Of a DNA stretch of 64,000 nt, positions 1 to 11,405 are shown in pieces. This DNA is from Aurelia coerulea. Its lineage: Eukaryota > Cnidaria > Scyphozoa > Semaeostomeae > Ulmaridae. The position numbers and the translations under genes were made by a program. The notes under the pieces were generated by a model. It worked only from the letters and a program-made list of their open reading frames with translations, was not told the origin of the DNA and did no database searches. How positions within the stretch are numbered: position 1 is the stretch's first letter; each line of letters begins with the position of its first letter. Where the stretch lies: NCBI GenBank assembly GCA_039566865.1, contig CM076955.1, positions 7,690,501-7,754,500 of the forward strand, in the 5' to 3' direction.

Positions 1-719
1 TTATTTCATTGTGAATATAATAAAAGCCAGTAGGGAGCCAGTAAAAGGAATCAAATCATCGCTACAATATGTAGCTTCAAGATTGACTTTCATTATAAAC
101 ATGCAACTTACAATTTTATTTCATTTTTAAGACGGAAGCACGGTTGCAGTTTTCAATAGTTTCTTAAAAATATTCAGGGCTACACCAATCTAATCCCGAA
201 ACTTGGATTCAATTTTGTTGCAGAAAATGCAAATTATTGACTTGCTGTCTACCAAAAATCAGATTTAAGTGAACTTGAGCCACTCGTTCGTCCTGCAAAA
301 GATTGAAATATAACTTATGGGATATCAATTAACGTTCATGCAAAATTAATTGAATTTTCCAATTTCTGGTGTTAGAGCTTGTTACTTCAAGCTTCAAGGA
401 AACTAAGTTCAAGTGCGTGGCGTAGAAGTTACTTAATACCTTTGCAAGTACGTTTAGTAACGTTTTCACAGTAGTGAATTTTGTTCTTTTTGGTCAAATA
501 TTGTTTAGAGATTCCTACATAATCCTCGAGCAATGTTTTCAGCAATGTTTTTGGCAACCTTATTCTTCGTGAACATTATACATTTGTTAAGCTATCTGTA
601 CGATTTTACTTCATCGAAAGACGTGAACCGAATCAAAAACAGTTTTTAAATATTTGGTTAACGATATTTCATAAAACTTCTCCTTGCAGCTAATATTATT
701 ACTAGTAATAATGATTGTC
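1..719. other. Unassigned AT-rich DNA
   Basis: No coding region, repeat pair or RNA gene recognised on either strand. Confidence 0.5.
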
Positions 720-1250
720 TCGATTCAACGTTTTAATATCATGCTACCTCTTAGAACACGCACATGTGCTTTTTTCAGCTTTATCAAATGTCTCAAAGCG
801 TTCAGATGGTTTGACATTTCCCTTCTGTAAGAATATGAATTTCAAATTGTGATAGAAGATCTCATTTTCTCATATTTTCAAAATGTGGTATCTGTCTTAT
901 GTTGTCAACATTTATGCTGGTGCTGTCTCCAGATTTCTCAAATATATCAAGGCATGCAGAGATTTCAGATTTGTCTTTTGCAGAATCAAGACCGTCAGAA
1001 TTCAATAGATGATATCATTTTCTCATATTTTGAATGGAAATCATTATCTTGTAATCTCTAGATGTTGTATCTACTTCATGCTATCAGTGTTTATGCCTTT
1101 GCCGTCTTCAGATCTCTCAAATATCTCAATGCATTCAAATAGTTCCAAATTTCTCTCTGCAGAGTCAAAACCGTCAAAATTCGATTGACCTGGTTTTCTC
1201 ATATCTTGAGCAAAAATCATTATCTCCTCTATCTTCTTATGCTATCCAGA
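720..1250. repeat. Degenerate tandem repeat, about 3 units of 150-175 bp
   Basis: The phrase ATTTTCTCATATTTT recurs near 861 and 1014, with a weaker copy near 1192. Each time it is followed by a TATGYTRTC...TTTATGC stretch, a TCTCAAATAT stretch and a GCAGARTCAARACCGTC stretch. Spacing drifts from about 153 to 175 bp through indels. A 70-codon open frame at 849-1061 repeats the same internal phrase and is a by-product of the repeat, not a gene. Confidence 0.65.
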
Positions 1251-2317
1251 ATTGTCTTTCTGCACGATGGCTCCATGATATTAGATTTTGTTGTATTGAC
1301 AACTTCTTTCTCATACTTTATGAAAATATAATCAAATAGTATTTTAAAGAAAGTTTTGATAGCCATGACATTATATCGCCTTATCTTAATTTCAGTTATT
1401 AGGTTGTGATTAGATAAACTAATAAAAAGGAACTTGCTTTATCATAAAGTAGTGTCGTCTTCGTTTGTGATATGAAGATGAGATTTCAAGTTTTCCCATA
1501 GCAAAGTCACTTCAACATTGTCTGGCAAATGCTACAAAATCGGTGTTTCATTTCAATGAGATCATTCTTGATAAAATCATGTTTTGCGTAAAGAGGTTTC
1601 AAAGATTACGCTTGCAATAAAACCATAACTTGATGTGGCGTCTTTAAATTTGCTTGCCTTGGTAAGGAACGTTAGTTTCTGCCGTGTAAACAGAAGATAA
1701 GATAAATGCTTTCTTATCTTAGCACTACTCTAGGGGCATATCACTACTGCCTTTCTTATATGCTTTATACCATTTTTGTCGGAAATGGAACCGCATTCAT
1801 TGAGTTCAGAAGCAGAGCAGTAGGTGTTACAATTTTTGTACCTGGTGCCCCAAAGAAAACTATCCAATTTAAAAGTCCACAATATAACATGGAGAACGGC
1901 ACTGTTGAAGATTGATTACTTACTCTCCAGAAAAAATCCCAAATTATTCTAGGTAATTTTTTTCAAATTTCCGATGCTTATCTTCGCGTTGCAAAAATGT
2001 CTTGCAAATCATTCTGTAAACAGCCGAAATCGATCAAAACACGTCGATCAAATGTTCTAAATACTTAGCTTAACAAGAAAATAGGAAAACTATTGGAAAA
2101 GACTAGGAAATTAGGAATTGGAGGAGTTATGATAAGTTGCACCATCCTTCAATCCAATTCTCCATCCACAGTCGTTTGCTATTTCTTTATTCACTCAAAA
2201 ATCTTCACCTTTCCGGATTTCGATAAACTCTTCAATATCTGAGACTCCAGAGGAGAACTAATTAAAAAATAACAATGATATAAATGATAGCGTTTTAGTT
2301 CTTTTGCTCCGTGATTT
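1251..2317. other. Unassigned AT-rich DNA
   Basis: Only short random open frames (for example 1706-1915). Nothing recognised. Confidence 0.5.
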
Positions 2318-2917
2318 GTGTTACCTTGGAGTTTCCTTGGAGCCTCCTTGGACTTAGATTGGTCCAATCATTTGAAAGAACATTCCTCTAGCTGTTACGG
2401 AAAATTGTCCATTTTAAAAAAGCTGAAACATTTCACAACCTTAAAATTGAGAAAACAACTTGCTGAAAGCCTAGTGTTGACAAAATTTGATTTCAACGAT
2501 TATGTTTACTCACCGTTATCTGTCACTCAAATAAACAAACTGCAACGATTGCAGAAAGTTGCAGCAAGTTTTGTGCTTGGTCGCTATGCATCTTCAGCTG
2601 ATATTCTCAAACTTAACTGGCTTCCAATAGTGGAAAGAAAAGAATTTAATTGCATGAAAATGACTTTTAAAGCGATTCACAACGAGAATTGGCCATCCAT
2701 TAACCGCATTGAAATAAAGAAGACCAATCGTACTCTTCGTAACAGTAACGAACTGAAGTTGAGCGCATCAATGATCAGGGATACCTTTCAATACACTGCG
2801 AGCAAGCTATTCAACAAACTCCCAACAGAAATCAGGGAACAGAAATCATTGACTTAATTCTGTACAAAACTGAGAGCGGACCTAACAAGGCGTGCTAAAG
2901 AACGTCTTTGCCCCTAA
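2318..2917 (+). pseudogene. LINE reverse transcriptase, C-terminal fragment
   Basis: The translation matches the region after the catalytic palm of APE-type LINE polymerases (Jockey/CR1/L2-like). A strained 'GVSL..DLDWSNHL' start is followed by a helical 'KLSILKKLKHF' stretch, the 'YSPLSVTQINKLQRLQKVAASFVLGR' region and a C-terminal 'TASKLFNKLPTEIREQKSLT'. A TAA at 2855-2857 interrupts the frame. The same frame then continues as FCTKLRADLTRRAKERLCP to a natural-looking stop at 2915-2917, so the break is probably one point mutation. Catalytic motifs are absent; the copy is 5' truncated just upstream of 2318, where a short duplicated GGAGTTTCCTTGGAGCC tract disturbs the frame. It is not functional. 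The untranslated tail continues to the TGTA repeat near 3077. Confidence 0.85.
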
Positions 2918-3076
2918 TCGACTTCTATTGTATATTTTATGTTTAAGTTCTCTTTAGTTGCTGCCTATTTTATATTGTAACTTAATATCTTTTACAGATT
3001 GTAATATCCTAGGGAAATTGCATTTTTAACTCGAGTCGAAGAGCCACAATTATTGTGGATATACTCACCTAGACCT

Positions 3077-3111
3077 TGTATGTATGAAAATGTATGTATG
3101 TATGTATGTAT
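3077..3111 (+). repeat. (TGTA)n microsatellite, probable LINE 3' tail
   Basis: Runs of TGTATGTA end the sequence that follows the LINE fragment at 2318-2917. Short microsatellite tails instead of poly(A) are usual for CR1/L2-type LINEs, so this probably marks the element's 3' end. Confidence 0.7.
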
Positions 3112-3923
3112 TTGTGGAGTCAAGACACGCAATTTCATGAGTCAAAAACACAGGTATAACATATATTTCATCCCAAACTATATCAAAATTAACAGGCAGA
3201 CTTGTTTAGCTTAATAAATGGAAATCTTTGGTGACCTCTGGCATTTGATATAAATGGGGTGGCCTTAACAGAGGAGGGGGCTTATTCAACATTTTGGCTA
3301 AGAAGGGACGGGCTTAGTGGAAATGTGGTTGAATAGAAAGGGGAGCTTACTGGAGCTGTTACGCTTTCACGGTAGTCACCTAATTTCAATGTGGATGGCA
3401 ATTTTGTCTCAGGAGCAACGGGATACTCTTCTCTTTCCGTTTTTCTGTTATTTGTTTCCAGTGTTTTCATAGTGATGCTGTGATGCATTTTTAACCAAGC
3501 TGTGTTACATTATTCAGACCATTCATGCGTTACAGAGACGACGAAGAGAAGAATAGACTAACAGTATGCACGTTGAATACGCTGAAGGCAGCTTGGTTTC
3601 TATGGAGCGTGCGAAGAAGAGAGCAATAAATCGTTTAATAAAGGCTTTATTATATGGCAAAGGTTTTTCAACATCATTGTTTTGCTAACGTTACTCTCGA
3701 TCTGCTATAATTTTGGTTAGTATATCTATGCTAGGGTAAGGAAGGGCAAACAGATTGAATTTCTCTTCTACAACTCAAGGAGCATCATTTACATCAATAT
3801 TAACATTTCATAATCAAATTATAATTCATCTATTCTCATTGCCTTATTCTGCTGGTCATTTCAAGTGTTTATTCAAACCTCTAGAAATTAAAATAATTTC
3901 GTTTTGAAGAAGTGAAGTAACAT
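3112..3923. other. Unassigned DNA downstream of the recombinase gene
   Basis: No protein similarity recognised. It contains a possible second poly(A) signal for the neighbouring minus-strand gene (TTTATT on the plus strand at 3868-3873). Confidence 0.45.
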
Positions 3924-3929
3924 TTAACA

Positions 3930-3935
3930 TTTATT
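3930..3935 (-). terminator. AATAAA polyadenylation signal of the recombinase gene
   Basis: The plus strand reads TTTATT, which is AATAAA in the sense of the gene at 4018-5430. It lies 83 bp past the stop codon. Another AATAAA lies at 3868-3873. Confidence 0.55.
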
Positions 3936-4017
3936 GTTCGAAATCAAAACAACGGTCATGTCACGTGTAACATTCTCTGTCATCTTGTTGAACCTGAAGT
4001 AAACGAACTGTTCAAAG

Positions 4018-5430
4018 TTAATCATCTTCGTCGCTATCCAAAAGACAAAATCTTCTTCGTTTCTTATGGATCTCTTTTTGGTTATCGAGTTGAGGGAAAA
4101 TGTTAAAAGTACAACCTGACAAGCTTGCACCAGCAAAGAGACCTGTCATGCTGTTATCGTTTCTTGCTGAGCTTGAAAGTGGGGCAGGGACAGGCTTCAA
4201 GACATCCGATGAAGGAAGTACAGTTTCTGAAGAAGCAGTGAAGGCCGATGTTGTCTTGGCACTTAATATATTAGACATTTTGCGTTGATGGGAAAGCGAT
4301 GGTGTCTTGTATCTTTTCAGACTCTCGACTCGCTTGTGACCACTATGCTGCATAACGTAAACGTCTGGTACCTCAGCATCTAGCAATCTTCCGATTGATG
4401 TTTTTCTGACCGAATGGTTTGCAACTTTCTTTCCCTTGAAACCAGCTTGTTTTGCAGCAGAACTCAGGAACTGACCCAACTGATTTTTACCAAGAGGCCT
4501 ATTCTCGTACCATACTTCATCGTGTGGACACCACTTTTGCTTTGTTCGGAGGAAAAATGGAGAATCTTCTGCATTGGCATTGGAAGGTCGGTGAGTCTTG
4601 AAAAATTTGTAGAGCTGTACTGGGCATCTTTCATCGTTAGTTGCTTGTATTTTTGGTTGAAATGTCTTGACAGGAGCCTGCTCCTTTTCTCCATTGTTGC
4701 ATTTGCTACCCCTGTCTGTAATGAAGACTAGCATCTCATTGCCAGTTGTGGGATCCTGAGAAAGGATAAAATCTCCAAACGATAGTTTCCTTGATTCGTC
4801 TCTTGCTCTGAACCCACAATGTAGAGCAATATGCCACCATAAAGTTCTCTGCACTGCAACAGGATCACCATAGCCAAATAGGCCCTGCTCGTAAAGACTA
4901 TCCACTTCCGACACTTCAAGCTCTCTCGTAGCGTTTGGGTGGTTTCCTAAGCCCCTTTTCTTGAGCTGCTTTCTCTTTGCTGCAAGGGCTCCTTGCGAAC
5001 GACGGAAGATATGATTTTCTTTAAAATTTATTTGTTTTCCTGCATTATTCAGGTGTCTTTGCACACTCCTGTTAACAGCAGACAGGGTGTCTGGCTCGTA
5101 ATCCTTTCCGTCTTTTCGTTGACCTTCGATAAAGAACTTTGCTAAATAAGTATCCAACATCTCATAATCTATGTCGTGTAGGATTCTCGTCTCGCCCAGT
5201 TTCTTCAAGTAACTTTCGAAAACATTTACATCTGACTTCGTCTTCTTTGCAGTGTTTTCGTTCCTTTGTGCTAGAATGAAAGCATCTATTTCTTCGTCGT
5301 CATTCTTTTTGGTAGTGGTTTTTTCGATAATCACTACCTTCTCATTTTCTTTGTCTTTTCTTCGACACTCTTCTTCAAAATCAACGCCAAATAAGTCGTC
5401 GAGACCCAAGCTAAAATCTGGGCTATCCAT
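4018..5430 (-). CDS. DUF3504/KIAA1958-type tyrosine recombinase, intact
   Basis: An uninterrupted 470-codon frame encodes a tyrosine recombinase of the kind found in Crypton transposons and in the animal KIAA1958/ZMYM/QRICH1-like families. Residues 1-55 are acidic and low complexity. About 60-135 fit an N-terminal core-binding helical domain, and about 165-380 the catalytic domain. All catalytic positions are visible: R208 in GFRARDE, H339 and R342 in NHSVRK, H365 in QHSGHK and the nucleophile Y374 in SLKRYK. The C-terminus carries a GCTFNI motif, often seen in cnidarian members, and a basic KKRRR patch that could be a nuclear signal. There is no intron. The first ATG fits the family start. 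It could be a recent Crypton-like element or a domesticated gene; no flanking duplications were identified. Activity is inferred from the motifs only. Confidence 0.9.
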   Translation of the reverse strand: MDSPDFSLGLDDLFGVDFEEECRRKDKENEKVVIIEKTTTKKNDDEEIDAFILAQRNENTAKKTKSDVNVFESYLKKLGETRILHDIDYEMLDTYLAKFFIEGQRKDGKDYEPDTLSAVNRSVQRHLNNAGKQINFKENHIFRRSQGALAAKRKQLKKRGLGNHPNATRELEVSEVDSLYEQGLFGYGDPVAVQRTLWWHIALHCGFRARDESRKLSFGDFILSQDPTTGNEMLVFITDRGSKCNNGEKEQAPVKTFQPKIQATNDERCPVQLYKFFKTHRPSNANAEDSPFFLRTKQKWCPHDEVWYENRPLGKNQLGQFLSSAAKQAGFKGKKVANHSVRKTSIGRLLDAEVPDVYVMQHSGHKRVESLKRYKTPSLSHQRKMSNILSAKTTSAFTASSETVLPSSDVLKPVPAPLSSSARNDNSMTGLFAGASLSGCTFNIFPQLDNQKEIHKKRRRFCLLDSDEDD

Positions 5431-5600
5431 TTTTTACGGCTTAGGCCCAAACAAAAGCCTCTTTTGTTTTTTTGTTTCCAAGGTTACGCCGGTCCAATAC
5501 GGCTTCGAACGAAAAATACGGGTTTTACGGACCGATCAAGAACCAATCAGATTGCGCCGTTGCCGGTCCGAGAAGCCGTATTTTTGAACGCCATATAATA
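5431..5600 (-). promoter_or_regulatory. Putative promoter of the recombinase gene with CCAAT box
   Basis: A GC-richer segment just upstream of the start codon. An AACCAATCAG CCAAT box (core at 5543-5549, about 115 bp upstream of the ATG) fits an NF-Y site, which works in either direction. The tract repeats ACGGCTT/AAGCCGT half-sites (5442, 5493, 5574) and GCCGGTCC (5489, 5562), which may be protein-binding repeats. No clear TATA box. Confidence 0.4.
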
Positions 5601-7844
5601 ATAATGGGGAAAGCATTGCTCGATTTATAGCGATCATTTGAATTACATATGATAACATCGATATATTTGGGAGGTGAAATACTAAAAATTAGTAAGGATA
5701 GCAAAGAAACAAGACTTTAAATCAGCACACTAAGTCCTTTCGAATTTAATCAAATATAAGCCAAATATAAAAATGATATCAAATGTGCTTAGTTTATCTT
5801 GGGACTCTGGTATTGAACTTTCAAAGGAACTTTCTTGGAAATTAGTTGTAGAAACAAAAATCATGTTCATACGGGGCTTCTTCTTGCCCTTTCCTTGATC
5901 TCGGATCAGAGTTGACAATACAACATATTAATGTAATGTCCTGTTGCATAATGAAGAGCCTCTTTTGTCTTCATTAGAACTCGTGGGCTCGTGGAGCGGG
6001 AAATCTTCTTCAGCAAATGTCCTGATCCTACATTGGAAATTGTCAAAATGCCAATTGTTGTTTTTGATATTTTGTTTGGTTTTATAATTTACTCCATGAG
6101 GTATATGAATAGGTATCCTGTTGTCCGCTTGGATAGAATTGTCTTACATTTATTCCATTTCTGCTTGGTAAAGGAATATCGATTTATGTTGGAATTGTTC
6201 GCTTTTGCATAAATATTAAATATCATGTGGCATGATTAATAATCAAGTAAAAGCTGAGAGACGAGCAGTTAATTAATAACCAACTGTGTGTATTTAATAT
6301 TCAATATTGTTGACAATATTTCAGACATATAGATTAAATTATCTGTGAAATAGTATTCATGGTGAGTAGAGAAAAGAAAGGCGCTAATTGCGTTTCAATA
6401 GCGTAAGTTAAAATGAAAGTTCAATTTCAGTCATACTTTGCAAACGATGTTTTCCTTTTTCTTATCAAATAGAGAGAATATAGTTATCAACAACCATATC
6501 TTTCCATTGGACAAAGTTTGGAAAGATCTTTTTCACAAAATGTTCAGCCAGAAATAAGAATACTGCTCGAGGAGACTTCTTAGCTTGCACATATATGAAA
6601 TAATGGGCGCTTTCCTCACTGTATACTTATATTGAAAAGGGACATTTTTCCAATGAAATATTCGCTTCTATATAATTTTCCATCACACCACCCTTATTTT
6701 GCGTTTGAATTTAGCGGAACTATGAGCTGTCTATGAATTTGAGATTGAGAAGTTTTATTTGCTAAATTTTCAAAATGTCATCCAATGACATTTCGCTGAA
6801 ATTGTTCGTCAAAATTTCCACCCCAGAAGAGTTCTGTGCTATGAGGTATTCAGTACTGCAGAGGGATAAAATCAGCATGGTATATTGGCTATCTACGGAA
6901 TGCTGAACACTTTTTTGTTTATTTGTAGAGCATATTTACAGTAGCACATTCCTTTAAAGTTAAAATATCCAACTATAAAATAAATAAATTTTTGAAATCT
7001 GGCAATGGCAAGAAAATGCTTTGAAATTTTGATACTGGCGTTATTTTGACAGTTGTACTGGAAATCTCACTGTAAAAAATGACGCTTAGGCCAACTTTTG
7101 AAATAAATTGCTCCCCATTCAGTTGTCCAATTGCCCGAATTCCAAAACGTTTCGTTTAATGTTACGCTTCTGATATTCTCTATAAATAGATTCAGTCATT
7201 GTTTGGATTGTTTGCAATTTGGTCCCTAATTCTCGTAATCTGGATCATTGCGCCAAAGTCTTCAAAGACTTCTTTGCGGTAAAGTTATAAGAAGAATTTG
7301 AAATGGAAGAACATTTGAACGTTGGATAGACTATCTATTATCTGAGTATGACAAAAATTGAAAGGCCTTTTCCGTTCTTTGCATCTGACTCTTCTGGTAT
7401 ATATCTTACATAAGATATAATGTGCTATTCACAATGGAAATGGGAACATGGTCATCGAGTTCCCGCTATGAATAGAATGTACAATGAATAACAAATAAAT
7501 AGTATATTCATAACAACTAAATTGTAACAGATGACTATGAACTGACTGAAATTTTCAATAATCATTGCATTAATATAGTCGAAAAACAAGTGGAAAGAAA
7601 CCTTGTAACATTACTGACACAGTTGAAACTGATGATGATCGACGACTGGTCTTATTTTCGAAAAGTATAAAGATCACTCCAGTGTCCTTGCCATAAGGAA
7701 ATGTAATGATATCTCAAATCCTTTCTCGTTTTCATGAGATGCAGCATAATGAAATCTGGGTTTTACTTAGGTCATTGGACGGAAAAAATCTACTGGTGAA
7801 GATCAAATCCCCACAAAAACTAGTGCATTTGGCTGCATTTGAGC
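5601..7844. other. Unassigned AT-rich DNA
   Basis: No gene or repeat recognised in 2.2 kb on either strand; only short random open frames. Confidence 0.45.
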
Positions 7845-8276
7845 CCGGGGGGGGGGTACTCCCATTATGGCCTAACAGGGGGGTCCAGTCGGTTTGAGGG
7901 TCTTACGGAATGGCTACCAAATGACCCTCTTTGTCAAACTCATACTACCAATTGGGGGTATTCCAAGATTCTTGGCCAGTTGAAGATTTCAACTCAGTAG
8001 GCTCCTCCGCGTGGCAATATTCTCGTTGCAGCAATAATTATCACTGAATTTTAAAGTTTTCTTGCTTTGTTCAATCAGTTTTTACAATAGAAAATTTTGA
8101 AAAACAGCAGACAAATTTCGCTACTAGATGCTACCAAATGACCCAATTTTAGGTCCAAAAACTACCATTTGGGGGTATCTGTAAAAAGGGTATTTTTCAA
8201 AATGTTTGCTTTGGCCCTCTTTAACAGTGACTTGACCCACTGTCAGGCCACAATGGGAGTACCCCCTCCAGGGATA
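7845..8276. mobile_element. Short TIR element (MITE) with GGTACTCCCATT termini
   Basis: GGGGGTACTCCCATTATGGCC at the left end (around 7852-7872) is mirrored by GGCCACAATGGGAGTACCCCC at 8247-8267. Inside, phrases such as CTACCAAATGACCC and TTGGGGGTAT recur in both halves. TGAGC lies on both sides (7840-7844 and 8277-8281) and may be a 5-bp target duplication. There is no coding capacity. It abuts the fossil RT that starts near 8330. Confidence 0.6.
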
Positions 8277-8329
8277 TGAGCTTACCGCTCCCGTAACCTT
8301 CGCCATAAATATAGCTGTTTAAAAAACCA

Positions 8330-9130
8330 TAGGCTTGCAGATAAATGAAAGCCCGCAGCAGTCTTCCCTTTGGACAAGGGTGAGACAAATCGTACAGTTG
8401 AGAAAACATTTCGCCCAGTCGGTGTTTTAAATACATTCTCTTTAAGATCTATGAAAAATTATGAAACAGCAATTAGTTCTATATCTTGATTCTACGCTCT
8501 CAGTTTTCATAGGTGCCTATAGAAGGCATACGGTACGCAACACGCTTTGATAAGACTTCTTGAAGACTGGAAGACCAAATTTGACAATAGTTACATTGTA
8601 GGTACTGTACTAATGGACTTATCAGTAACATTTCATTGCATCTGATATGATCTGCTGATTGCGAAGTTAAATGCGTATGGCACAGATGAAAATTCCTTGG
8701 TACTAATCTATTCATATCTTAAACGGCGTGAGCAATCCGTAAGGATAAACAATACATAAAGTTCCTCTCAAACAATCTTATCTTGTGTCCCCTAAGGCTC
8801 GGTGCTAGGCCCTGTTCTTTTAATGTAAATATAAATAATCTTTTTCTGTTTAGTAAACAGGCAACATTACATAATTATGCTGACGACAACACGCTTGCTT
8901 GTTTCTCTTGGACTCTACCAGATCTGGTCCGAGCCCTATAGGAAGAAGCAGGCGTCGCACCAGACTGGTTAAAAAAGGAAAACCATATGATTGCGAATCC
9001 ATCAAAGTTTCATGCACTGTTGATAAAAAAAGATCAGGAAAATACCAGTGGCGAGAAAATAAGCAGCCAAGGAAAGACTATTGAATCTGAGAATTCAGTC
9101 AAGCTTCTTGGAATACAGCTAAGGATCGAG
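8330..9130 (+). pseudogene. Fossil LINE reverse transcriptase (YADD motif visible)
   Basis: No long open frame survives, but successive frames read as one RT domain. VFPLDKGETNRTVEK and TFRPVGVLNTFS (8361 on) are followed by LVLYLDSTLSVFIGAYRR, then ALIRLLEDWKTKFDNSYIVG. VLMDLSVTFHCI is a decayed MDLSKAFDC motif. After that come YDLLIAKLNAYG, LKRREQSVRINN, P*GSVLGPVLF for PQGS, HNYADDNTLA with the catalytic YADD near 8874-8885, and IANPSKFHALL then SVKLLGIQL. At least four frameshifts and four stops separate these blocks. The endonuclease and C-terminus are not seen. This is an old dead copy of an APE-type LINE. Confidence 0.8.
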
Positions 9131-9816
9131 AAATTAATTATCCACTACTTTCTTTCATTATTCGGTCAGTTATCTTATATTTGAGTGTACTCTCGCGATA
9201 CTGTAATTCCCATTTTGATGGATTCACAAAAGTAAATTCCAAAATTGCTTTGCCCTTTCATTTTGGTTTTACAGCCCCCCTAAAAACGCTCCGTGCAAGC
9301 ATGTAACAAACTCTCTGTTCCTAAATGAAGGCGATAATTTATTCAAATACGCGAGCTGAAGTGAAAGTAATCGCAGAAATGTAAATTCAAAGCTTTTGTA
9401 CGAGGCGACCACAAATCGTTGAACTTACGCAATTCTCGGCCTCTTGCTTTTGCGTTCCATGGTTGAAGAGAGAGGTCATTTTGTGTACTTTATGAACGAA
9501 GAACACGAGGTCAAAAACGTCAATCAAACCAACTTAATACGTGTCCTTTGAAGCCTGTGATGCAGTAGCATACACTTAACCTCGCTTCATTTGCTCGAAA
9601 AACCTAACGGAGAAAAACTTCTTTTTCTCCACGTACGAAACGAATTTCGAAAGGAACTTTACAGATAGTGGTAAATACATCTATGGTATGTGTAAAATCG
9701 TGGAGAGTAAATCGAATGCGCTTGTCTGACATCAGAAATTTATCGAAGTTCTAGGACCACTTCTGAAGCGGCTCGACGAAGTTTCATCCCTTTCCTACTA
9801 CACTATATTATACTGT
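9131..9816. other. Unassigned DNA
   Basis: No gene or repeat recognised. Confidence 0.45.
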
Positions 9817-9974
9817 AACAACAGCAATCCGACCGCACACAAGGATGATGTAATCGGTATCAAATTACACAGCTGTTATTTTCATGACGAACCAAGGAAC
9901 GAAGGAACCAACAACCACGGAATCAAGAGACCAAAACTACAGTAGTCTTCACTGACATTACTGGACCCCCTGTG
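9817..9974 (+). repeat. Interspersed repeat, copy 1 (second copy inverted at 46527-46685)
   Basis: About 155 bp match the reverse complement of 46527-46685, including AACAACAGCA, ACCGCACACAAGGATGATGT, ACACAGCTGTTATTTTCATG and TTACTGGACCCCCTGTG. The order is the same with few differences. No coding capacity. Confidence 0.8.
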
Positions 9975-10019
9975 ATGTCATAAGAAGCGATAGGACACCA
10001 AGTATGTGAACGTTTTATT

Positions 10020-10136
10020 GGTAGCGAGCCACCTTAATCATTTGTTTTTTGTGGGTTTTTACCTAATTTTTACTTGGTAGTGAGCCACCTTATCGCTCTT
10101 TCTTCATTTTTGAAATTTTCGGTAGTGAGCCGTCTT
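10020..10136 (+). repeat. Three spaced copies of GGTAGTGAGCCACCTTA
   Basis: GGTAGYGAGCC[AG][CT]CTT occurs at 10020, 10076 and 10121, at spacings of 56 and 45 bp. The spacers are T-rich. Purpose unknown. Confidence 0.6.
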
Positions 10137-10192
10137 CAGCGCAGATCCACCTTAATCGTAAAACCTCCATATGAAAAGTAGTATTTGCAAGA

Positions 10193-10247
10193 AAAAAAGA
10201 GATATCTAATCGCATGTGTAAGATATATGGATATAAAAGTTAAAATC
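10193..10247. repeat. Left arm of a 2.4-kb-spaced inverted repeat
   Basis: AAAGAGATATCTAAT...GATATAYGGATATAAAAG is repeated in reverse at 12575-12628, at roughly 85% identity over 54 bp. Between the arms lie a 265-bp interspersed repeat and a hAT MITE. The arms may be the ends of an old element that later received insertions. Confidence 0.55.
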
Positions 10248-10250
10248 TAA

Positions 10251-11136
10251 TAAGTACTTTTTCACAGGCACATCATGAAGCAAGACTTTCTATTTCTTGT
10301 GGTTACTTCGAGGTAATGAAAGAAGTTCAGACTAGAGAAAGCTGCTATCATCTCTTTGCGGTGCCCTTGCTCTTTCTTTACCAAGAATAGTTCAAAAAGG
10401 CATACAAAGGCTATGGAATTTTCCTTTTGGTATTTGCAAACCTCAGCGAAGTTTGCAGGTCTGCGTGCTTATTACTAGGCAGAGGACCACACACCAAAGG
10501 AACAAGTAATTTAATATCTACAGAAAAGCACTAAATGATGACTAAAAAGGCTCATGGAACCAAAAAACTTATGATTATATCTACGAAAAGGAATGAATGC
10601 GGAAGAAATGAAGTAGTTAGGGACTAGAAAGATTCATAAAGTAGGTCGCATGGCCAAACATGTGACATACTTCTCGTCAGCCAAATTAATTACCATACTC
10701 TGCCGTATGAAACTAAATTTGCAGTATTGCAATGATGCCACCAAGTATTGTTATCGCTTAAAAAGAACTATCAAAGAACTTCATATAAATTTGTATGAGT
10801 GATGGAAGTATTGGCGTTATCAGTTAATTCCTTACCCTGGGTACCGCCTCAAAATTAGAAGGAAATTGAAAATTTCGAAAAGGAAGGGGGAAGGAAGAAA
10901 AGGAGACTTTCTTTCTTCCTTCTTTTTTATCTTATCTATTGTATTCTATTATTTTTTGGAAATGGTAAGCATGGTACTAATTTCTTTGAGTTGGATATTT
11001 TCTTTTAATATTTTAGATGATATTATTGTGCCCCCCCCCTTTAATCAGATCGAGGTAGAACCGGGCAGAACAGCATTACCCCTATTTTTCAGACAGCCTG
11101 TCAGGCCAAATGCTACTGTTCTGTTTTTGATTTCTG
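10251..11136. other. Unassigned DNA
   Basis: Contains a 101-codon open frame (10866-11171) with low-complexity K/R/F-rich sequence and a C9 run. No family recognised; not called as a gene. Confidence 0.45.
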
Positions 11137-11405
11137 AACTTGTTGGGGATACGAATCGTCAAAGTTCATAGCAACGGTCATCCCCCAAAAAGGAAACCTG
11201 TGATCATGCGCAGAAAGCATGTTTGGTTTTGTGGAAAGGATGTGGGCGGATAATCCGGCCACAATCCAAACAAGAATTAGCAAAGAGACAAAAAGATTCT
11301 CGCGCATGGTAATAGGTTTCCCAGCTGTTGATCTGCTTTGAACTTTACCAGCATAACAAAAGGCTCAGAAAAAAGGGGCAGTCCTCGGTATCCTCAACAA
11401 GAACA
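11137..11405 (+). repeat. 265-bp interspersed repeat, copy 1
   Basis: Runs from TTGTTGGGGATACGAATC through GATCATGCGCAGAAAGCATG, AGCAAAGAGACAAAAAGATT and CCCAGCTGTTGA to GGCAGTCCTCGGTATCCTC. Nearly the same sequence lies at 42753-43016 (+) and, more diverged and inverted, at 58588-58852. Open frames inside it are not conserved as proteins. Confidence 0.85.

Noticed and set aside
4414..4731. 105-codon plus-strand frame
   Set aside because: Antisense shadow of the tyrosine recombinase.
10866..11171. 101-codon open frame
   Set aside because: Low-complexity composition, spans a C-run, no recognised motif, and overlaps the start of an interspersed repeat on its 3' side.
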